The notes under the pieces were generated by a model. The model worked only from the letters and a program-made list of their open reading frames with translations. It was not told the origin of the DNA and did not search any database. From Apium graveolens (taxonomy: Eukaryota > Streptophyta > Magnoliopsida > Apiales > Apiaceae), in contig NC_133655.1 of the NCBI RefSeq assembly GCF_009905375.1, positions 38,149,437-38,213,436 of the forward strand: a stretch of DNA of 64,000 bases, read 5' to 3'. Position numbers and translations under genes: made by a program. The number at the start of each line of letters is the position of its first letter. Position 1 is the stretch's first letter. This document shows positions 53,759-64,000 of the stretch, piece by piece.

Positions 53759-54787
53759 TCAAGGAAGGACTTCTACAGTCTTCAGTTTAGAAAATGAAAT
53801 AATGTATTCTTGATCTTCTTGTGAGATGTCAATGTAATGAGAAATGCTGCTCTCCTGATCTTCGACATTAAAAGCTGTTTTACAGCTTTTAAAGAACATG
53901 CAACTGACGATTGTATCAAGAACAATGAAGATGGAGTATAAATATGCAATCAAAAGCCACTCTAGTGTCATTGAGAAGGTTGGAAATCCAGTTGAAGAAA
54001 AGGCTGCGACCACACGATATTGAAACAGAGCCTCAATTGCAGCCAAGGCTATATTGAGTGGAAGTGCTAATGATATAGCTTTTGAGTTTCTTCCCCTGAT
54101 CAGGACACAAGCTTTGATTATTGACATATAGCCTCCTTCGGTTTCCATTCCTGAAGAAACCAAGGCTAAGTTGCTAATGATCAGTGCATTAGCAAGAAAT
54201 ATAGAGTAAAGAATAGCTGCAGCTGCAGAAAAAAGTAAAAGTGATGTAGGAGTTGATAATAGGTTGAATACATTAAGACAATTGAAAGCGATTGATATAA
54301 TTGTGATTGAAGTCGCATTAACAGAGATAAGGAGTAGTGAATTGTAAATTTGGGTAGAGAAAATGGAGCTGAGGATAGGAATGATGGAATAAATTTTTGG
54401 TGGAGTTGATGGTTTTTGGGAGAGAGCTTTGATTATAGATGCCTTGGCGATGAGGAGGAAGGAAAAGGCGAAAGGGAGAACCAAAATGGAAGAAGTAATG
54501 GTTTGGGAGAGCTTTAAGCTGAGAATGTTGAAGAATTGTGATGATGGTGGTAAGGCTGCAGCATAAAGAAGAGCCTGCAGCCTATTTTGAATTGGTGGAA
54601 GTAGAGAGGTGTAAGGGACAAGGGCTTGTGTGATGAGAATTGTAGCAGAAAATGGAAAGGCAAAAAGGGCTGAGATTGTGAAGTAAAGGTAGTTTGAAAG
54701 AAATATGTAGACTGAACTCCTGATAATCTTGCTTGTTCCCTCCATCACAAATGATGAATATTTTTCATTGTACATGTACCCACACAT
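53759..54787 (-). CDS. Plant multi-pass membrane protein, uncharacterised
   Basis: A single-exon ORF, up to 342 residues. About six hydrophobic stretches (residues near 26-54, 96-116, 132-172, 181-210, 236-258, 274-298) and a soluble acidic C-tail (300-342). LVSSGMETEGGYMSIIKACV between segments 4 and 5 recalls the conserved loop of a plant family of integral membrane proteins with no assigned function. The first ATG is at 54787, but a TATATAG lies directly upstream (54790-54797), too close for a promoter of that start; Met15 (54745), giving MEGTSKIIRSS, is the more likely start and would make 328 residues. No lesion seen, so probably a working host gene. The family name is uncertain. Confidence 0.75.
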   Translation of the reverse strand: MCGYMYNEKYSSFVMEGTSKIIRSSVYIFLSNYLYFTISALFAFPFSATILITQALVPYTSLLPPIQNRLQALLYAAALPPSSQFFNILSLKLSQTITSSILVLPFAFSFLLIAKASIIKALSQKPSTPPKIYSIIPILSSIFSTQIYNSLLLISVNATSITIISIAFNCLNVFNLLSTPTSLLLFSAAAAILYSIFLANALIISNLALVSSGMETEGGYMSIIKACVLIRGRNSKAISLALPLNIALAAIEALFQYRVVAAFSSTGFPTFSMTLEWLLIAYLYSIFIVLDTIVSCMFFKSCKTAFNVEDQESSISHYIDISQEDQEYIISFSKLKTVEVLP

Positions 54788-55470
54788 CTATATATCCATA
54801 CGGAGGGAGAACATTCTTTATATGTATTAGAGTAATTCTTTAGAAATGGTGAATTCTCAAGTAGTTAGTTAGGATGTAAAGCATAAGCAAGGAGACTTTT
54901 GGTGGTCTGGGTGAAAACAGACAGCCTAACAACTGCTAAATAACAGACCACCCACCAGTTCATCTGATGACATTGTTTCTTACATTTTAACTGTTTGATT
55001 TGTTTCTTACCCATGCCTTCCTTTGGATTCATTCAAGCTCCTTCCTCTTCGATCTTCTACAAATTTAGCTCATTATAAACTGAAAGTGACATGGGGTTTG
55101 ATTAAAATCATGATATTATAATATAGATTTCACACAAGGGGATCTTAATATATTAAGAAAATGTAGGAGTAACTTGTAAATAAGTTTACTAGACTTGGTC
55201 AAGTGTCAACAAACAAAGTGGATTAGTTGTATTTCCAGTCAAATGCCGTAGACTTAATTACTTTCTCCACAATTTAATTCTTAGAATTTGAATACAACAA
55301 CTCTACACAAATGATCTTAACGCAAGATCATTCTGTGATTGAATCGTTAGTCGTTACTATTCCATTATTTGAATGTTTGAAATACAATTCTTAACTTCCA
55401 AATGTCATACAAATTAGTCGAGGAGACGTAAATGTCCTTTCTTTGCTCTTGATGGCCCCAACTGTAAGCA
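54788..55470. other. Spacer upstream of the membrane-protein gene
   Basis: No ORF of note. TATATAG at 54790-54797 (on the - strand) is a candidate TATA box for the gene at 53759-54787. Confidence 0.4.
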
Positions 55471-55724
55471 CTAGCTAGGAGCTACCGACTCAGATTCAAC
55501 CAAAACTCGAGAATCCTGGAGTTGTCGCTCCACAATCCACGACAAAGCCTCACGATTCTCAGATTCTTCCCTGCCAAGATTGTGTCTGAATGATCTCTCA
55601 AGACCATGCCAACTGAGAACGTGTCCAGACTTGGAAAAACAGATACGTTCGACTTCATAATGCCAACCTCGGGAGGTAATCTCAAGTTGCAGCAACTACT
55701 TTCTTTTTTCTTTGAAAAACCCAA
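55471..55724 (-). pseudogene. RNase H-like domain fragment, frame-broken
   Basis: Two overlapping - strand frames share one likeness: GMVLRDHSDTILAGKN in one, and NREALSWIVERQLQDSRVLVESES in sense in the other. This is the pattern of plant RNase H-like (RVT_3) proteins, which stem from non-LTR retroelements. A one-base shift near 55560 separates the halves. No catalytic set can be confirmed. Confidence 0.55.
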
Positions 55725-56160
55725 TTCATTTGAAGTACCTCCACTTATAGTAGGAGTTCAACCATTACAATATATAAGAAACACAGGGACTCAGAACCCT
55801 AACTGCAACAGAACTACTTAGGAGCCTAAACCAAACCAACTAATAACTTAACTAGAACACTTTAAAACAACAGCACCTACTACATAATTAAGTCTAAATG
55901 AGATAACTGAATCAAGACTAGCTTCAACATCACATAAACCAACTCCAACTCCAGATACAATAGATGTTTCATTCAGAAAAAATCAAACAAATCTTCATCT
56001 TCCTCGTACTGGGAGCTTCGAAGAATTGAGGTGCTTGAGGTCCCAAGCCCATGTCCAAGTGCATTAGCTCCGACATCCTGCCTATAGGTTCATAGAAACA
56101 AGTATAGCCTGCAAAAGAGCTCTCCACCAAGCAAAGAGAGGTAGTTAGCAGTTGTGTTTC
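55725..56160. other. Spacer between the two RNase H-like fragments
   Basis: No ORF with family likeness. The two fragments may be parts of one degraded unit. Confidence 0.35.
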
Positions 56161-56643
56161 TCACTCCCAATTTGGATCCCTGATTCTGGTCAAGATCTGG
56201 TGAATGAGTTCAGCATATTCGGGGTGTTGATTCTGATAAGCAAATTGGATTGCTCCAAAAGCTTGCATGTTGTCAGTTTCTATGATCGCTGACACGGCTC
56301 CTTCAGCAAATGCACTTCTGAGACCTATTTGGACTGACCAAAGTTGAGCACCAAGAGGGGTGAGACCTGGGATTGTTCCAGCAACATTATTCACCAAGTT
56401 GCCATCTAAAGTAGGGAGCACCGCCCCAATACCATTTGTGTTCCCATTTGGCATTGGATGTGCAAAGATAGCTGCATGCACTTGTTTGCACAAAGCTTCA
56501 CCTTCGGTGCTTCTCTCCACTCAGATACTGACCTAAACGTACTATCCATGGCAAACACAGGAGTAACAGACTTTCCTTCGCAAACCTTTTTCTTCCTCCA
56601 TAACCATTGTCTAAATCTAAACAATTACAACTCTAGTCGTTAA
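56161..56643 (-). pseudogene. Second RNase H-like domain fragment, frame-broken
   Basis: The upstream half (VFAMDSTFRSVSEWREAPK, about 56480-56560) and the downstream half (IGAVLPTLDGNLVNNVAGT, then AIIETDNMQAFGAIQ, to the stop at 56161-56163) lie in different frames, meeting near 56480. AELIHQILTRIRD ends the domain as in plant RNase H-like proteins. An Asp in IIETDN is the second acidic residue expected in the fold. Probably a retroelement-derived remnant; it sits about 250 bp past the 3' end of the receptor kinase, on the same strand. Confidence 0.6.
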
Positions 56644-56896
56644 TGAAATAAAACAGTTTCTAATTCCGAACATTTTCCTGTTTGCTTCTCATGTAATTGT
56701 ACTTCGATTATTAAGCGAATGATAGTGTTCCTCCTCAAGCTTACAATAAATTAAAGTTTACTGAGATAATCTTCTTCAAAATAGAATAAATTTAACAGCT
56801 AATTGGAGGAGTCGAAAACACTAGTGCTAATTAACAACACAATCTACAAAATCCAAAGACTTGCATAGTTGCATTCATTTGGTTCCCCTGTCAAAT

Positions 56897-59443
56897 TTAC
56901 CGCCCTTGAAAATCACCAATGTTTGAGAACAAAGGAGAGCCTACTACCACACCAGAATCATCATTGATATTTATGATAATATGGTCTTCTTCCGAGTCAC
57001 TAAAGCTTGATTGACCCGAACCAACGATGTTCGTATTCTCCATGTCATCTTCTGGAGGATCAAGCTGTGAAGATGCATCCTGAAGCTGCAATGCAAACTC
57101 CAAGTTCCACAGCACATCTCCCATAGATGGCCTGTCTACACCGTATTCTGCCAAACATTTTTCCGCAGCTTCTACATACTTCGTCAGACATTCTGGACTG
57201 ATGGTTCCAACAATTCGAGGATCAATTATTTTCTCGATGACACCTTTTTGTTGTCGTGTCATTGCCCACTCAGCTAGATTCACTTGTTCTCTAGGTAGAG
57301 TTGGGTCTAGAGCTGGCCTTGCACATAGAACTTCAAAAAGAACGACCCCGAATGAATATACATCGGATTTGTCAGTGAGCTGCTGCCTCCTGAAGTACTC
57401 AGGGTCAAGATATCCGAAGCTCCCCTTTACGGCGGTGCTTACATGTGTCTGATCCAATGATGGTGCGTCTCTAGATAAGCCAAAATCAGAAACTTTCGCG
57501 ACAAAATTCTCATCCAGGAGAATGTTAGTTGTTTTCACATCACGGTGAATTAGGCCCTGAGCTGCACCTGTATGGAGATAATGCAGTCCACGAGCTGCAC
57601 CAATGCATACATCAAGTCGTTGTCTCCATGATAGAGGGGGAAGGGTTGTGCCATAGATGTGGTCGCGAAGTGGACCTTTATCCATATACTCGTAAACAAG
57701 GATCATTTCTGATTTTTCATCACAATAACCAATAATGGAAACAAGGTGACGATGTCTGAGCTTAGATAACATTCTTATCTCTGTCTGAAACTCATTTATA
57801 CCTTGTGATGAACTTTGATTTCCTCGTTTTATCGCCAAAGATGTTCCATCTTCCAACTCCCCAAGATACACTTTTCCAAAACCGCCAATGCCAATAACTG
57901 CACTCTCATCAAAATTTCTAGTTGCATCACATAACTCGCTGAAAGTGAAAATCCGGCCTAGATTGATCCCTGAGGTAAAAGTATTTGAGTAACTGCTTTT
58001 ACTTTTACTACAAAAGGATGATGAATTGAGAGGATGGAAACAGGATGAGAAGCTACGTCGCTTCTCCCAATCTTGAGGCCTTCTCTTCCGCCTACAAATC
58101 ATAACTACAAGCAATACTATAGCTGCCACTGCCAGTGCCAAGCCAATGGCCTCTGCAGTTCTTATTGCAGCAGATGTAGCCGAGTGTTTCTCATTAGAAG
58201 AAAACAACCCATCCAAGCTTCCATCAGAATTGCTCATCTTCATGATTTCTAAGCCGTTAAGTAGAGCATTCGGGACATTTGATTGAAGTGATGAAGAGGG
58301 TCCAACCTGAACCCTTATCAAATCATTTGAAATTTCTGAAGCATTGAGCACAAAGTCCCTGTAATAAGGAACACCGAGGCCTGAAGTGAGTGTTGAGAGG
58401 TCAAAAGATGAAGCACTCATCAAGTCATTGACATAAACGTTAAAGTAGAGTTCATTAAGGCTTTTGCTCACAATATCACAGAAGTGCAACCTAATCAGAT
58501 AAGAAAAACTTGAGTCAACAGGCATTTCCCAAGTGAGGTTGAAATTTGGGCTAATCATGCTAGAATCTGCCATCTCACTAGCTGTTGAGTAAACCGCGTT
58601 TGGAGCAATCAAAGGGGAGGCTCCTCCTTCTGAATATTTGATAACATCAGGTGCTACAGACACATTTTTAACACCTTGAGGGATTTTCATGTAGCCATCA
58701 TCAGCCTGCCATGTCCTCCAAAGTGTATCATTTTTCGGAGTGATGGTTGGACCCCCAACATTAACTCGATAAGAAACTTCAAATGCATGTTTCAACAGGC
58801 CATTTAAATCAGCAACAGCGGAAACTGCAGAGGCTGAATCCGAAATGATTGTATCCGGAGCTGATAGAAACTCAATGGCATTGATAAATGCAAAAGAATT
58901 CTTCAAAGGTGAAAATTTAAGAGAAAACCTGTCTGAGGTAACATTTACCAGGTACTCTTTGATCACAAGTCTTGTGGAATCCTTAACTGAAAAATCATGC
59001 AAGAATACCAATTTATCGGTCTTAACTGTGAACACGGCAGTTGTTAAGTTATATAAAGGGTGTGGAACTGGGTAAAAGTATAGACGTAACCAATGGCGCC
59101 CTGGACGAAATACAAGAAATCTGTACATTGATTCATCTCGAAAGATTCTTGCAGTAGAAAACAGAGGAAGAGACAAAGATGTCGAAGAAGGAAACGAGGA
59201 AGAAGAAATGTTGGAAACCGAATCAACAGAAGCAAGTATATTCTCATCTGTAGAAAGAAAAGAAACTGACTGAGAATCAGATTTAAAGGTTCGGCCATCT
59301 TGAAGCATGGTGCTTTCTGGCGAGCCGCAATTGATGAGATAATTATCAGTTGGTAAGTATGAAGTGCTTGCTAAAGTGAAGTTAAGAAATGTGAAGAGAA
59401 GCAAGAAACAGACATTCACAAGTAGGGAATGTAGTTCTCTCAT
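56897..59443 (-). CDS. ERU: CrRLK1L malectin-like receptor kinase, ERULUS/CAP1 type
   Basis: An intact, intronless ORF of 848 residues, the usual size and single-exon form of the Catharanthus roseus RLK1-like family. Signal peptide 1-25; tandem malectin-like ectodomain about 30-400 with several N-glycosylation sites; transmembrane helix 431-450, then RRKRR as stop-transfer. Kinase domain about 510-785: glycine loop GIGGFGKV (518-525), Lys539 in [13 protein letters not shown] (633-640, Asp635), DFG (653-655), YLDPEYF in the activation segment. The ectodomain wording ([32 protein letters not shown]) is closest in my recall to Arabidopsis At5g61350, ERULUS/CAP1, which acts at the plasma membrane in root-hair tip growth and calcium/ammonium balance. 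Orthology needs a tree. All kinase residues are kept, so likely active. Confidence 0.9.
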   Translation of the reverse strand: MRELHSLLVNVCFLLLFTFLNFTLASTSYLPTDNYLINCGSPESTMLQDGRTFKSDSQSVSFLSTDENILASVDSVSNISSSSFPSSTSLSLPLFSTARIFRDESMYRFLVFRPGRHWLRLYFYPVPHPLYNLTTAVFTVKTDKLVFLHDFSVKDSTRLVIKEYLVNVTSDRFSLKFSPLKNSFAFINAIEFLSAPDTIISDSASAVSAVADLNGLLKHAFEVSYRVNVGGPTITPKNDTLWRTWQADDGYMKIPQGVKNVSVAPDVIKYSEGGASPLIAPNAVYSTASEMADSSMISPNFNLTWEMPVDSSFSYLIRLHFCDIVSKSLNELYFNVYVNDLMSASSFDLSTLTSGLGVPYYRDFVLNASEISNDLIRVQVGPSSSLQSNVPNALLNGLEIMKMSNSDGSLDGLFSSNEKHSATSAAIRTAEAIGLALAVAAIVLLVVMICRRKRRPQDWEKRRSFSSCFHPLNSSSFCSKSKSSYSNTFTSGINLGRIFTFSELCDATRNFDESAVIGIGGFGKVYLGELEDGTSLAIKRGNQSSSQGINEFQTEIRMLSKLRHRHLVSIIGYCDEKSEMILVYEYMDKGPLRDHIYGTTLPPLSWRQRLDVCIGAARGLHYLHTGAAQGLIHRDVKTTNILLDENFVAKVSDFGLSRDAPSLDQTHVSTAVKGSFGYLDPEYFRRQQLTDKSDVYSFGVVLFEVLCARPALDPTLPREQVNLAEWAMTRQQKGVIEKIIDPRIVGTISPECLTKYVEAAEKCLAEYGVDRPSMGDVLWNLEFALQLQDASSQLDPPEDDMENTNIVGSGQSSFSDSEEDHIIININDDSGVVVGSPLFSNIGDFQGR

Positions 59444-60966
59444 GATGCTTAACCTTGTAATATTATGTCTGGTATGCTAAAATGAAAGCATACAAGTCAT
59501 TGCAAAGGCATTAGAGATGTTTAAATTTCTACGTTGTGCTAAACAGAGTTGGACGCATGTCAGGGTATGCACAAGAACGTGCAGTCCTGTATTGATGTTG
59601 GAAAGAGCTGTTGCTAATATTGCCTAGCAAAAAAAAAATGTAATTAAGTAATGAAAGTTATATGATTATATAATAACCTGGAGATTAGTACTGCATAACT
59701 ACCATCTAACATACAATGATACAAGTCTGAAGCGCGTATACAGCTAGGAGAATGATAGCTCTGAGGTTGACTTAGCACATTAGAATGGTCTTATACAATA
59801 CTTATGACGACACGATCGTATCGATTATATTCTTGTTATCTTAATAAAATGATTAAAGTTGAGATAACAGGAGTATTTTGTGTGATGAATGGGCACAACT
59901 TCTTTTGCATTGAGTAGGTTGGAGCCGGAAGTCAATGAAATATATATTCCACATCATGAATGTGAGTTTCAGATACATAGTACATGTTTTTTGGTTTACA
60001 TATGTATGAATAGTTTAGAATAATCTACAAATTTTGTTGAATTTACTATAGAACTATTCCCCTCGGACCAAACAAAATGGATAACTGGCAAAAAGAATAC
60101 TCAGATGCTTTGCATGTGCAAGGAGCAAAGTAATCTACAAATGCCCAATACCACATCAAACACAACAAGGGCACAACTGAAAACAGTTGAGGTTTCTCCT
60201 CTTTTCAAATACTCCAGTCTCTGTTGTTTTGTGTTCTGATGTTTTTTTAGTTTATTGGCAGGAGCTAGGTAAATTGATGCGTCAAATTGCACATATGAAC
60301 CAACTTTTGTATGGTGTTGGCACTTTAAGCTCTTTTGGGAAGTCTCCTACAAATCTATGGTTTTATGATTATAGAATGCAATCAATCGTAACATGTAAAA
60401 AGGATTAATGTTAATTATGATAACATCATTTGTAACTATAAAGTTGTTCCCAGTACACAAAACTCTCTTATCTGTAGAGTGCGAGTCCAAGAAGGTACCC
60501 GCTCTCGAGCAAGGTCTTCCACAATTTATCCCTAATTTCCTTGAAGAGATGGTCTCCATGTTCGAACCTGTTAAGCCTAATTGACAAATATTGCACTGGT
60601 TTTGTTAGTGATTTTTTAGTAGTTGCCCAGTCGTTTGTCGTATAGTAATTATATACAATTCTGTTGTGTTAATATCACTGTAGTTTACTATAAATTTTCT
60701 GTTTAAACTTACAACTTCTCTGTATAATGGCGCAAAACCACAGTGTCGTCTCTATTTGAAGGTGCAAAGATTGGTAAGGAAACATGAAATATCTGGAAAT
60801 CGTTCTATCCTCTGCCAATATAGAAATTTATGAACTCATGGTGATGAAATGCAGAGAGAGATATGAAAAGAAACGTAACTAACTATATTTCAACTCGATA
60901 CAATGAATACGTACTGTTTGATATTTATAGAAGATTGGTCATCTAGGAATTTAACTAATTCTGTTA
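59444..60966. other. Promoter side of the receptor kinase and spacer
   Basis: No clear TATA box on the - strand just above 59443. A + strand exon-like piece after TTTATTGGCAG at 60250-60262 (LGKLMRQIAHMNQLLYGVG) runs to a stop at 60406 and is not recognised. The rest is AT-rich. Confidence 0.4.
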
Positions 60967-61500
60967 TTGACGCGGAAGGGAAGCGAAAAAAAAGTAAACG
61001 CTAATTCTTATAGTGACTCTCAAACGAGACATCTCGAAATATCTTGAATGCACAAGCCAAATCTCGAATTCATGATAAAGAATTATTGAATCCACTGGAA
61101 GATAAAAAAAACTCTTAGGATTTTTATTCAATCAAAAATATCAATATATTACATAGTAATATTGTTTAAATAGGGATGATAAACCCTAAAACAAAATAAA
61201 AACAAAATCCTAATTAAAAATAAATATTTATTACAAGGTAGCGTGATCATGCAATCTTGAGCATGCTCATGCACCACAATCTCAAGCTCCCGGAACATTT
61301 TCCTGTTTTGGCATGATCATGCAACCCGTCAGCATGACCATGTTATTTTTCTCCCTTTCTCTCTTGAACAATTTTCTATTTTGGCATGATCATGCAGCCT
61401 ATTTACATGATCATGATGTTATCCTCCCTTGCTTCCTTGCATATTCATGTATGTCAGGTTTCCTTTAAAATTACGGGTATCTTGTCCTACATAAGTCTGC
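60967..61500 (-). repeat. Left LTR of the deleted gypsy element
   Basis: The start is clear, the inner end only approximate. It contains several copies of the palindrome CATGATCATG and relatives (61242, 61311, 61384, 61406), two of them in the form TTTTGGCATGATCATGCA. Confidence 0.6.
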
Positions 61501-61941
61501 TCCATTTCTAAAAAACTCGACCTCGAGTTCTCATCTAAAATCAAAATATTGTATGTCTCTTGCTTATCTCTAAATTGTGGTATTTTTTAGGTAAATTCTC
61601 TAATGAAATCTTGTATTTAACTTTCTTCTCGAAAATAATTTTTAAATATGAAATCACCAGAAGAATCAAACCAAACCAATCATGATTAACCGTTGCAAAC
61701 GCAAATTTACAATCCACATAGGAATACTCTTGTGTTATGTCAAGGAACACCACACATTCACGTGGTTACTTCAAGACATCCTTATCTTCCAACTGATACA
61801 TAACATAATTCCCATCATTATCAATGAAGTCAACTGTTTACTCTCTACTTTTGTGACATAAGTTCATATCAAACTGACTCAATATTATCTGGCATGCTCC
61901 CACATCAAAATAATCAGAAACGGTAGCATCCTTAATATAAC

Positions 61942-63100
61942 TCAAACTAGCAATGCCACATACTCTTCACATATTCTAGTGTCAACCAATAGATTATCCC
62001 AACCAACATTAAATGATGTTACATAAGTTTGTGGAGACAATTTAATTTCACAATTCATATTTAAGTTCTCGTAATTTTCACAACATACCACAATCTCAAA
62101 AATACGGGGACTCACCTTACACAATGATTGATTTAAGCTCTCATATTGCAAATCATCGACCTCCACTGATGTATAAGTATTCAACGACAATGTTTGATTA
62201 CCTATAACAAGGCATTTAACATTACCATCATTCTCTTCTTCATAAACAATCTCAAGGTCTTCTTTAATGTGTTCTTCTTTACCTTCATTCTTATATTCTT
62301 TTATCACTATATCATCTTCGCCCACTTGAGAAGATATAAAATTTTCACCACTTGTTGTCTCACCTCCTTCAATCTCTGTATTCAATAAATTATCCTTTTT
62401 TGATTGAGGGTAATTATCAAACACAATATCTTCAGGCCCATAATGATCTACCATATCATCATCATGTATGTAAATCAACAAGCTACCATGTTATGGTTGA
62501 GAACAAACATCAAACACATTATATGCATTATCGGGTTCATAATGTTGAACTGTATCATGATCGTGCTTGAGTTCCATATGCATCTGAGACTCATAACCCT
62601 CTGGTAAAAATCTTTCAAACATCAATCGCTTCATCCGCCTCCAAGACTGAATCGGTTTTTTGCCTTTACGCCTCCTATCCATTTGCAACTTTTCCCACCG
62701 TACAACAGCACAACTTTTTAGTTTACTAGCAACCAGATTCACCTGTCTATATTTTTAGCAACCTCTTAAAGTTCAAACAAATGCTCAACCTCTAAAATCT
62801 AGTCTAAGAAATTCTCAATCCCCGACCTTCGATAGAATAATGAAATATCAGCCCAAATCTTGTAATCGTTACGATGTTGATTGTTGCTATGACCAGAACC
62901 ACTATACGTGTTGGGGAAAAATCCTTCAACTTTATTTTTATTAACTCTAGTACTTCTGACCTCCGTATATTATTGAAATATTGTTTTCAATCTTATCATA
63001 TACTGTCTCAACTCTTCAATTTTTCGTGTATTAGCATCCTCACGATCACCATCGTTAGAATCTCTGGTTGTGTATCTCATGGTCATAGTAGAACAAGGTA
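61942..63100 (-). pseudogene. Ty3/gypsy gag remnant
   Basis: From about 63090 leftward on the - strand: a start-like MRYTTRDSNDGD, then IWADISLFYRRSGIENFLD and ILEVEHLFEL, then VASKLKSCAVVRWEKLQ, then SWRRMKRLMFERFLPEGYE, which is the retrotransposon gag core in order. In-frame stops separate these pieces and a stop follows at 62491-62493. A 179-residue acidic frame (61942-62481) then fills the place between gag and the LTR and is not recognised; it may be spacer protein or chance. Confidence 0.7.
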
Positions 63101-63122
63101 AAATCCTTGCTCTAATGCCACT

Positions 63123-63418
63123 TGACGCAGAACGAAAGCGAAGAAAAATTAAATGCTAATCCTTACAAGGACTCTCAAACGAGAAATCTCGAAATACCTT
63201 GAATTCACAAGGCAAACCTCGAATCTATGAGGAAGAATTCTTGAATCCACAAGAAGTTAAAGAGAAAACTTTTAGGGTTTTTACTTAATCAAAGATATCA
63301 ATATGTTACATCGTAGTATTGTTTATATTGGGATAATATACCCTAAAATAAAATAAAATAAAATCCTAACTAAAAATAAATATTTATTACAAGGTAGCGT
63401 GATTATACAATCTTGAGC
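63123..63418 (-). repeat. Right LTR of the deleted gypsy element, truncated
   Basis: It matches 60967-61264 with roughly 10-15% differences by eye and stops where CATTACCAGAAAAAC begins. Confidence 0.75.
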
Positions 63419-64000
63419 CATTACCAGAAAAACTTGAATAGACATCACCGCTTTAACATCAGTTGCTCGTACCACCGATGTAAAAAAGTACATTTAACAT
63501 CGATCCCTTCAAAACTGATGTCTATATATCGGAAGACATCGCGTTCTCCCTTCCCAATTCCTCGTGTTTAAGTTATCTACTTTCCCCTTACATAATATTC
63601 CCCCAGCCAAATTTTTATTTCCCCCAAAACACAATAAGACTCACGCAACTAAAAATTAAAAATATAAAAACTAAAATCAAATAGCTAAAAACTCTCTCAT
63701 CACTCACACTTTCTCACCCCGACTCTCTCAACACTCACCCTAGCCCCCTATTCAGAAGAACTTCAAATCTCTCTCTCTCTCGATCGACCCACACATACTC
63801 TAAATCTTTTGCTCTAATCAAATATGTAAATAAAAGCTCTAATCTCTAATATTTTATGAATCAGATTTGTTTGAATCTCCAAGCTTACTTTGTGCGCTGG
63901 ATTTGTTCGATACTTGTTTCAATTTTTTTGATTTGGTGAGTAAGTACTTGTAAACCCTTATTTTTTCGATTTACTTTCAAATTGGGGATTTTAATTTCAA
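63419..64000 (+). mobile_element. CACTA-like terminus running off the window
   Basis: CATTACCAGAAAAAC at 63419 is close to the common CACTA end CACTACCAGAAAAAC, and is followed by sub-terminal ACATCRGTT/ACCGATGT-type words in both orientations (63443-63545). It interrupts an LTR. A CT-rich stretch (CTCTCTCTCTCGATCG, 63769 on) could lead into an element gene outside the window. The other end and target duplication cannot be seen. Confidence 0.55.

Larger units (their letters stand above)
60967..63418 (-). mobile_element. Deleted Ty3/gypsy element with gag remnant
   Basis: Diverged direct repeats start TGACGC at 60967 and 63123 and share about 300 bp (ACTCTCAAACGAGA, AACCCTAAAA, ATATTTATTACAAGGTAGCG). 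On the - strand, TGGCATTAGAGC at about 63109-63120 resembles the initiator tRNA-Met primer site with two changes. A gag remnant follows, but RT and integrase are missing. The right LTR is cut at 63418 by a CACTA-like end, so the element is older than that insertion. Confidence 0.75.

Noticed and set aside
59560..59590. Possible root-hair cis-element (GCACGTT core) upstream of the receptor kinase
   Set aside because: Only the right half of the published root-hair element pattern is matched; the TG-containing left half is missing.

Overview
The window is nuclear DNA of a flowering plant, most likely a eudicot. It has low gene density, long AT-rich spacers, spliced genes, an endogenous pararetrovirus and many nested transposable elements. 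There is no prokaryotic operon, CRISPR array or convincing tRNA/rRNA gene. I cannot name the species from sequence alone.

Layout. (1) 1-3250: the 3' part of an endogenous caulimovirid: the reverse transcriptase/RNase H end of the polyprotein with one in-frame stop, an overlapping intact downstream ORF, then an array of six covarying hairpins and a TATA box. (2) 3250-6990: AT-rich intergenic DNA with transposon debris. (3) 7001-45709: one Mutator-like element (MULE) with a perfect 9-bp target duplication (TATTATGAA at 6992-7000 and 45710-45718). It encoded a FAR1-type transposase and a small accessory ORF on the + strand, and a plant-mobile-domain/Ulp1-protease fusion on the - strand. Its transposase gene is split at 9310/39277 by a 30-kb insertion of three nested elements: a Tekay-like chromovirus (9311-39276, TSD AAAAT) whose 3' LTR holds a Helitron (21127-38341). 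The Helitron captured a plastid chaperonin-60 beta fragment and itself holds a young Tat/Retand-type Ty3/gypsy element (25426-36456, TSD GGTGT). The youngest element has seven LTR differences in 544 bp, all transitions, and carries an intact antisense gene with two introns, its own TATA box and a dense TGGGCY cluster. (4) 45877-49759: a non-autonomous CACTA element (TSD AAT) holding a Stowaway-like MITE. (5) 50972-52482: a TRIM-like element with a minisatellite inside. (6) 53759-59443: the host-gene island, with a multi-pass membrane protein, two broken RNase H-like fragments and an intact 848-residue CrRLK1L receptor kinase that resembles ERULUS/CAP1. (7) 60967-63418: a deleted gypsy element with a gag remnant; a CACTA-like terminus cuts its LTR at 63419 and runs off the window.

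How it fits together. Only the membrane-protein gene and the receptor kinase look like functional host genes. The order of insertion is clear from the nesting: MULE, then chromovirus (LTRs about 5% diverged in the stretch compared), then Helitron, then Retand-type element (about 1.3%). The most notable signals are the covarying hairpin array, the multi-gene MULE with its SUMO-protease fusion, and the self-contained antisense gene of the Retand-type element.
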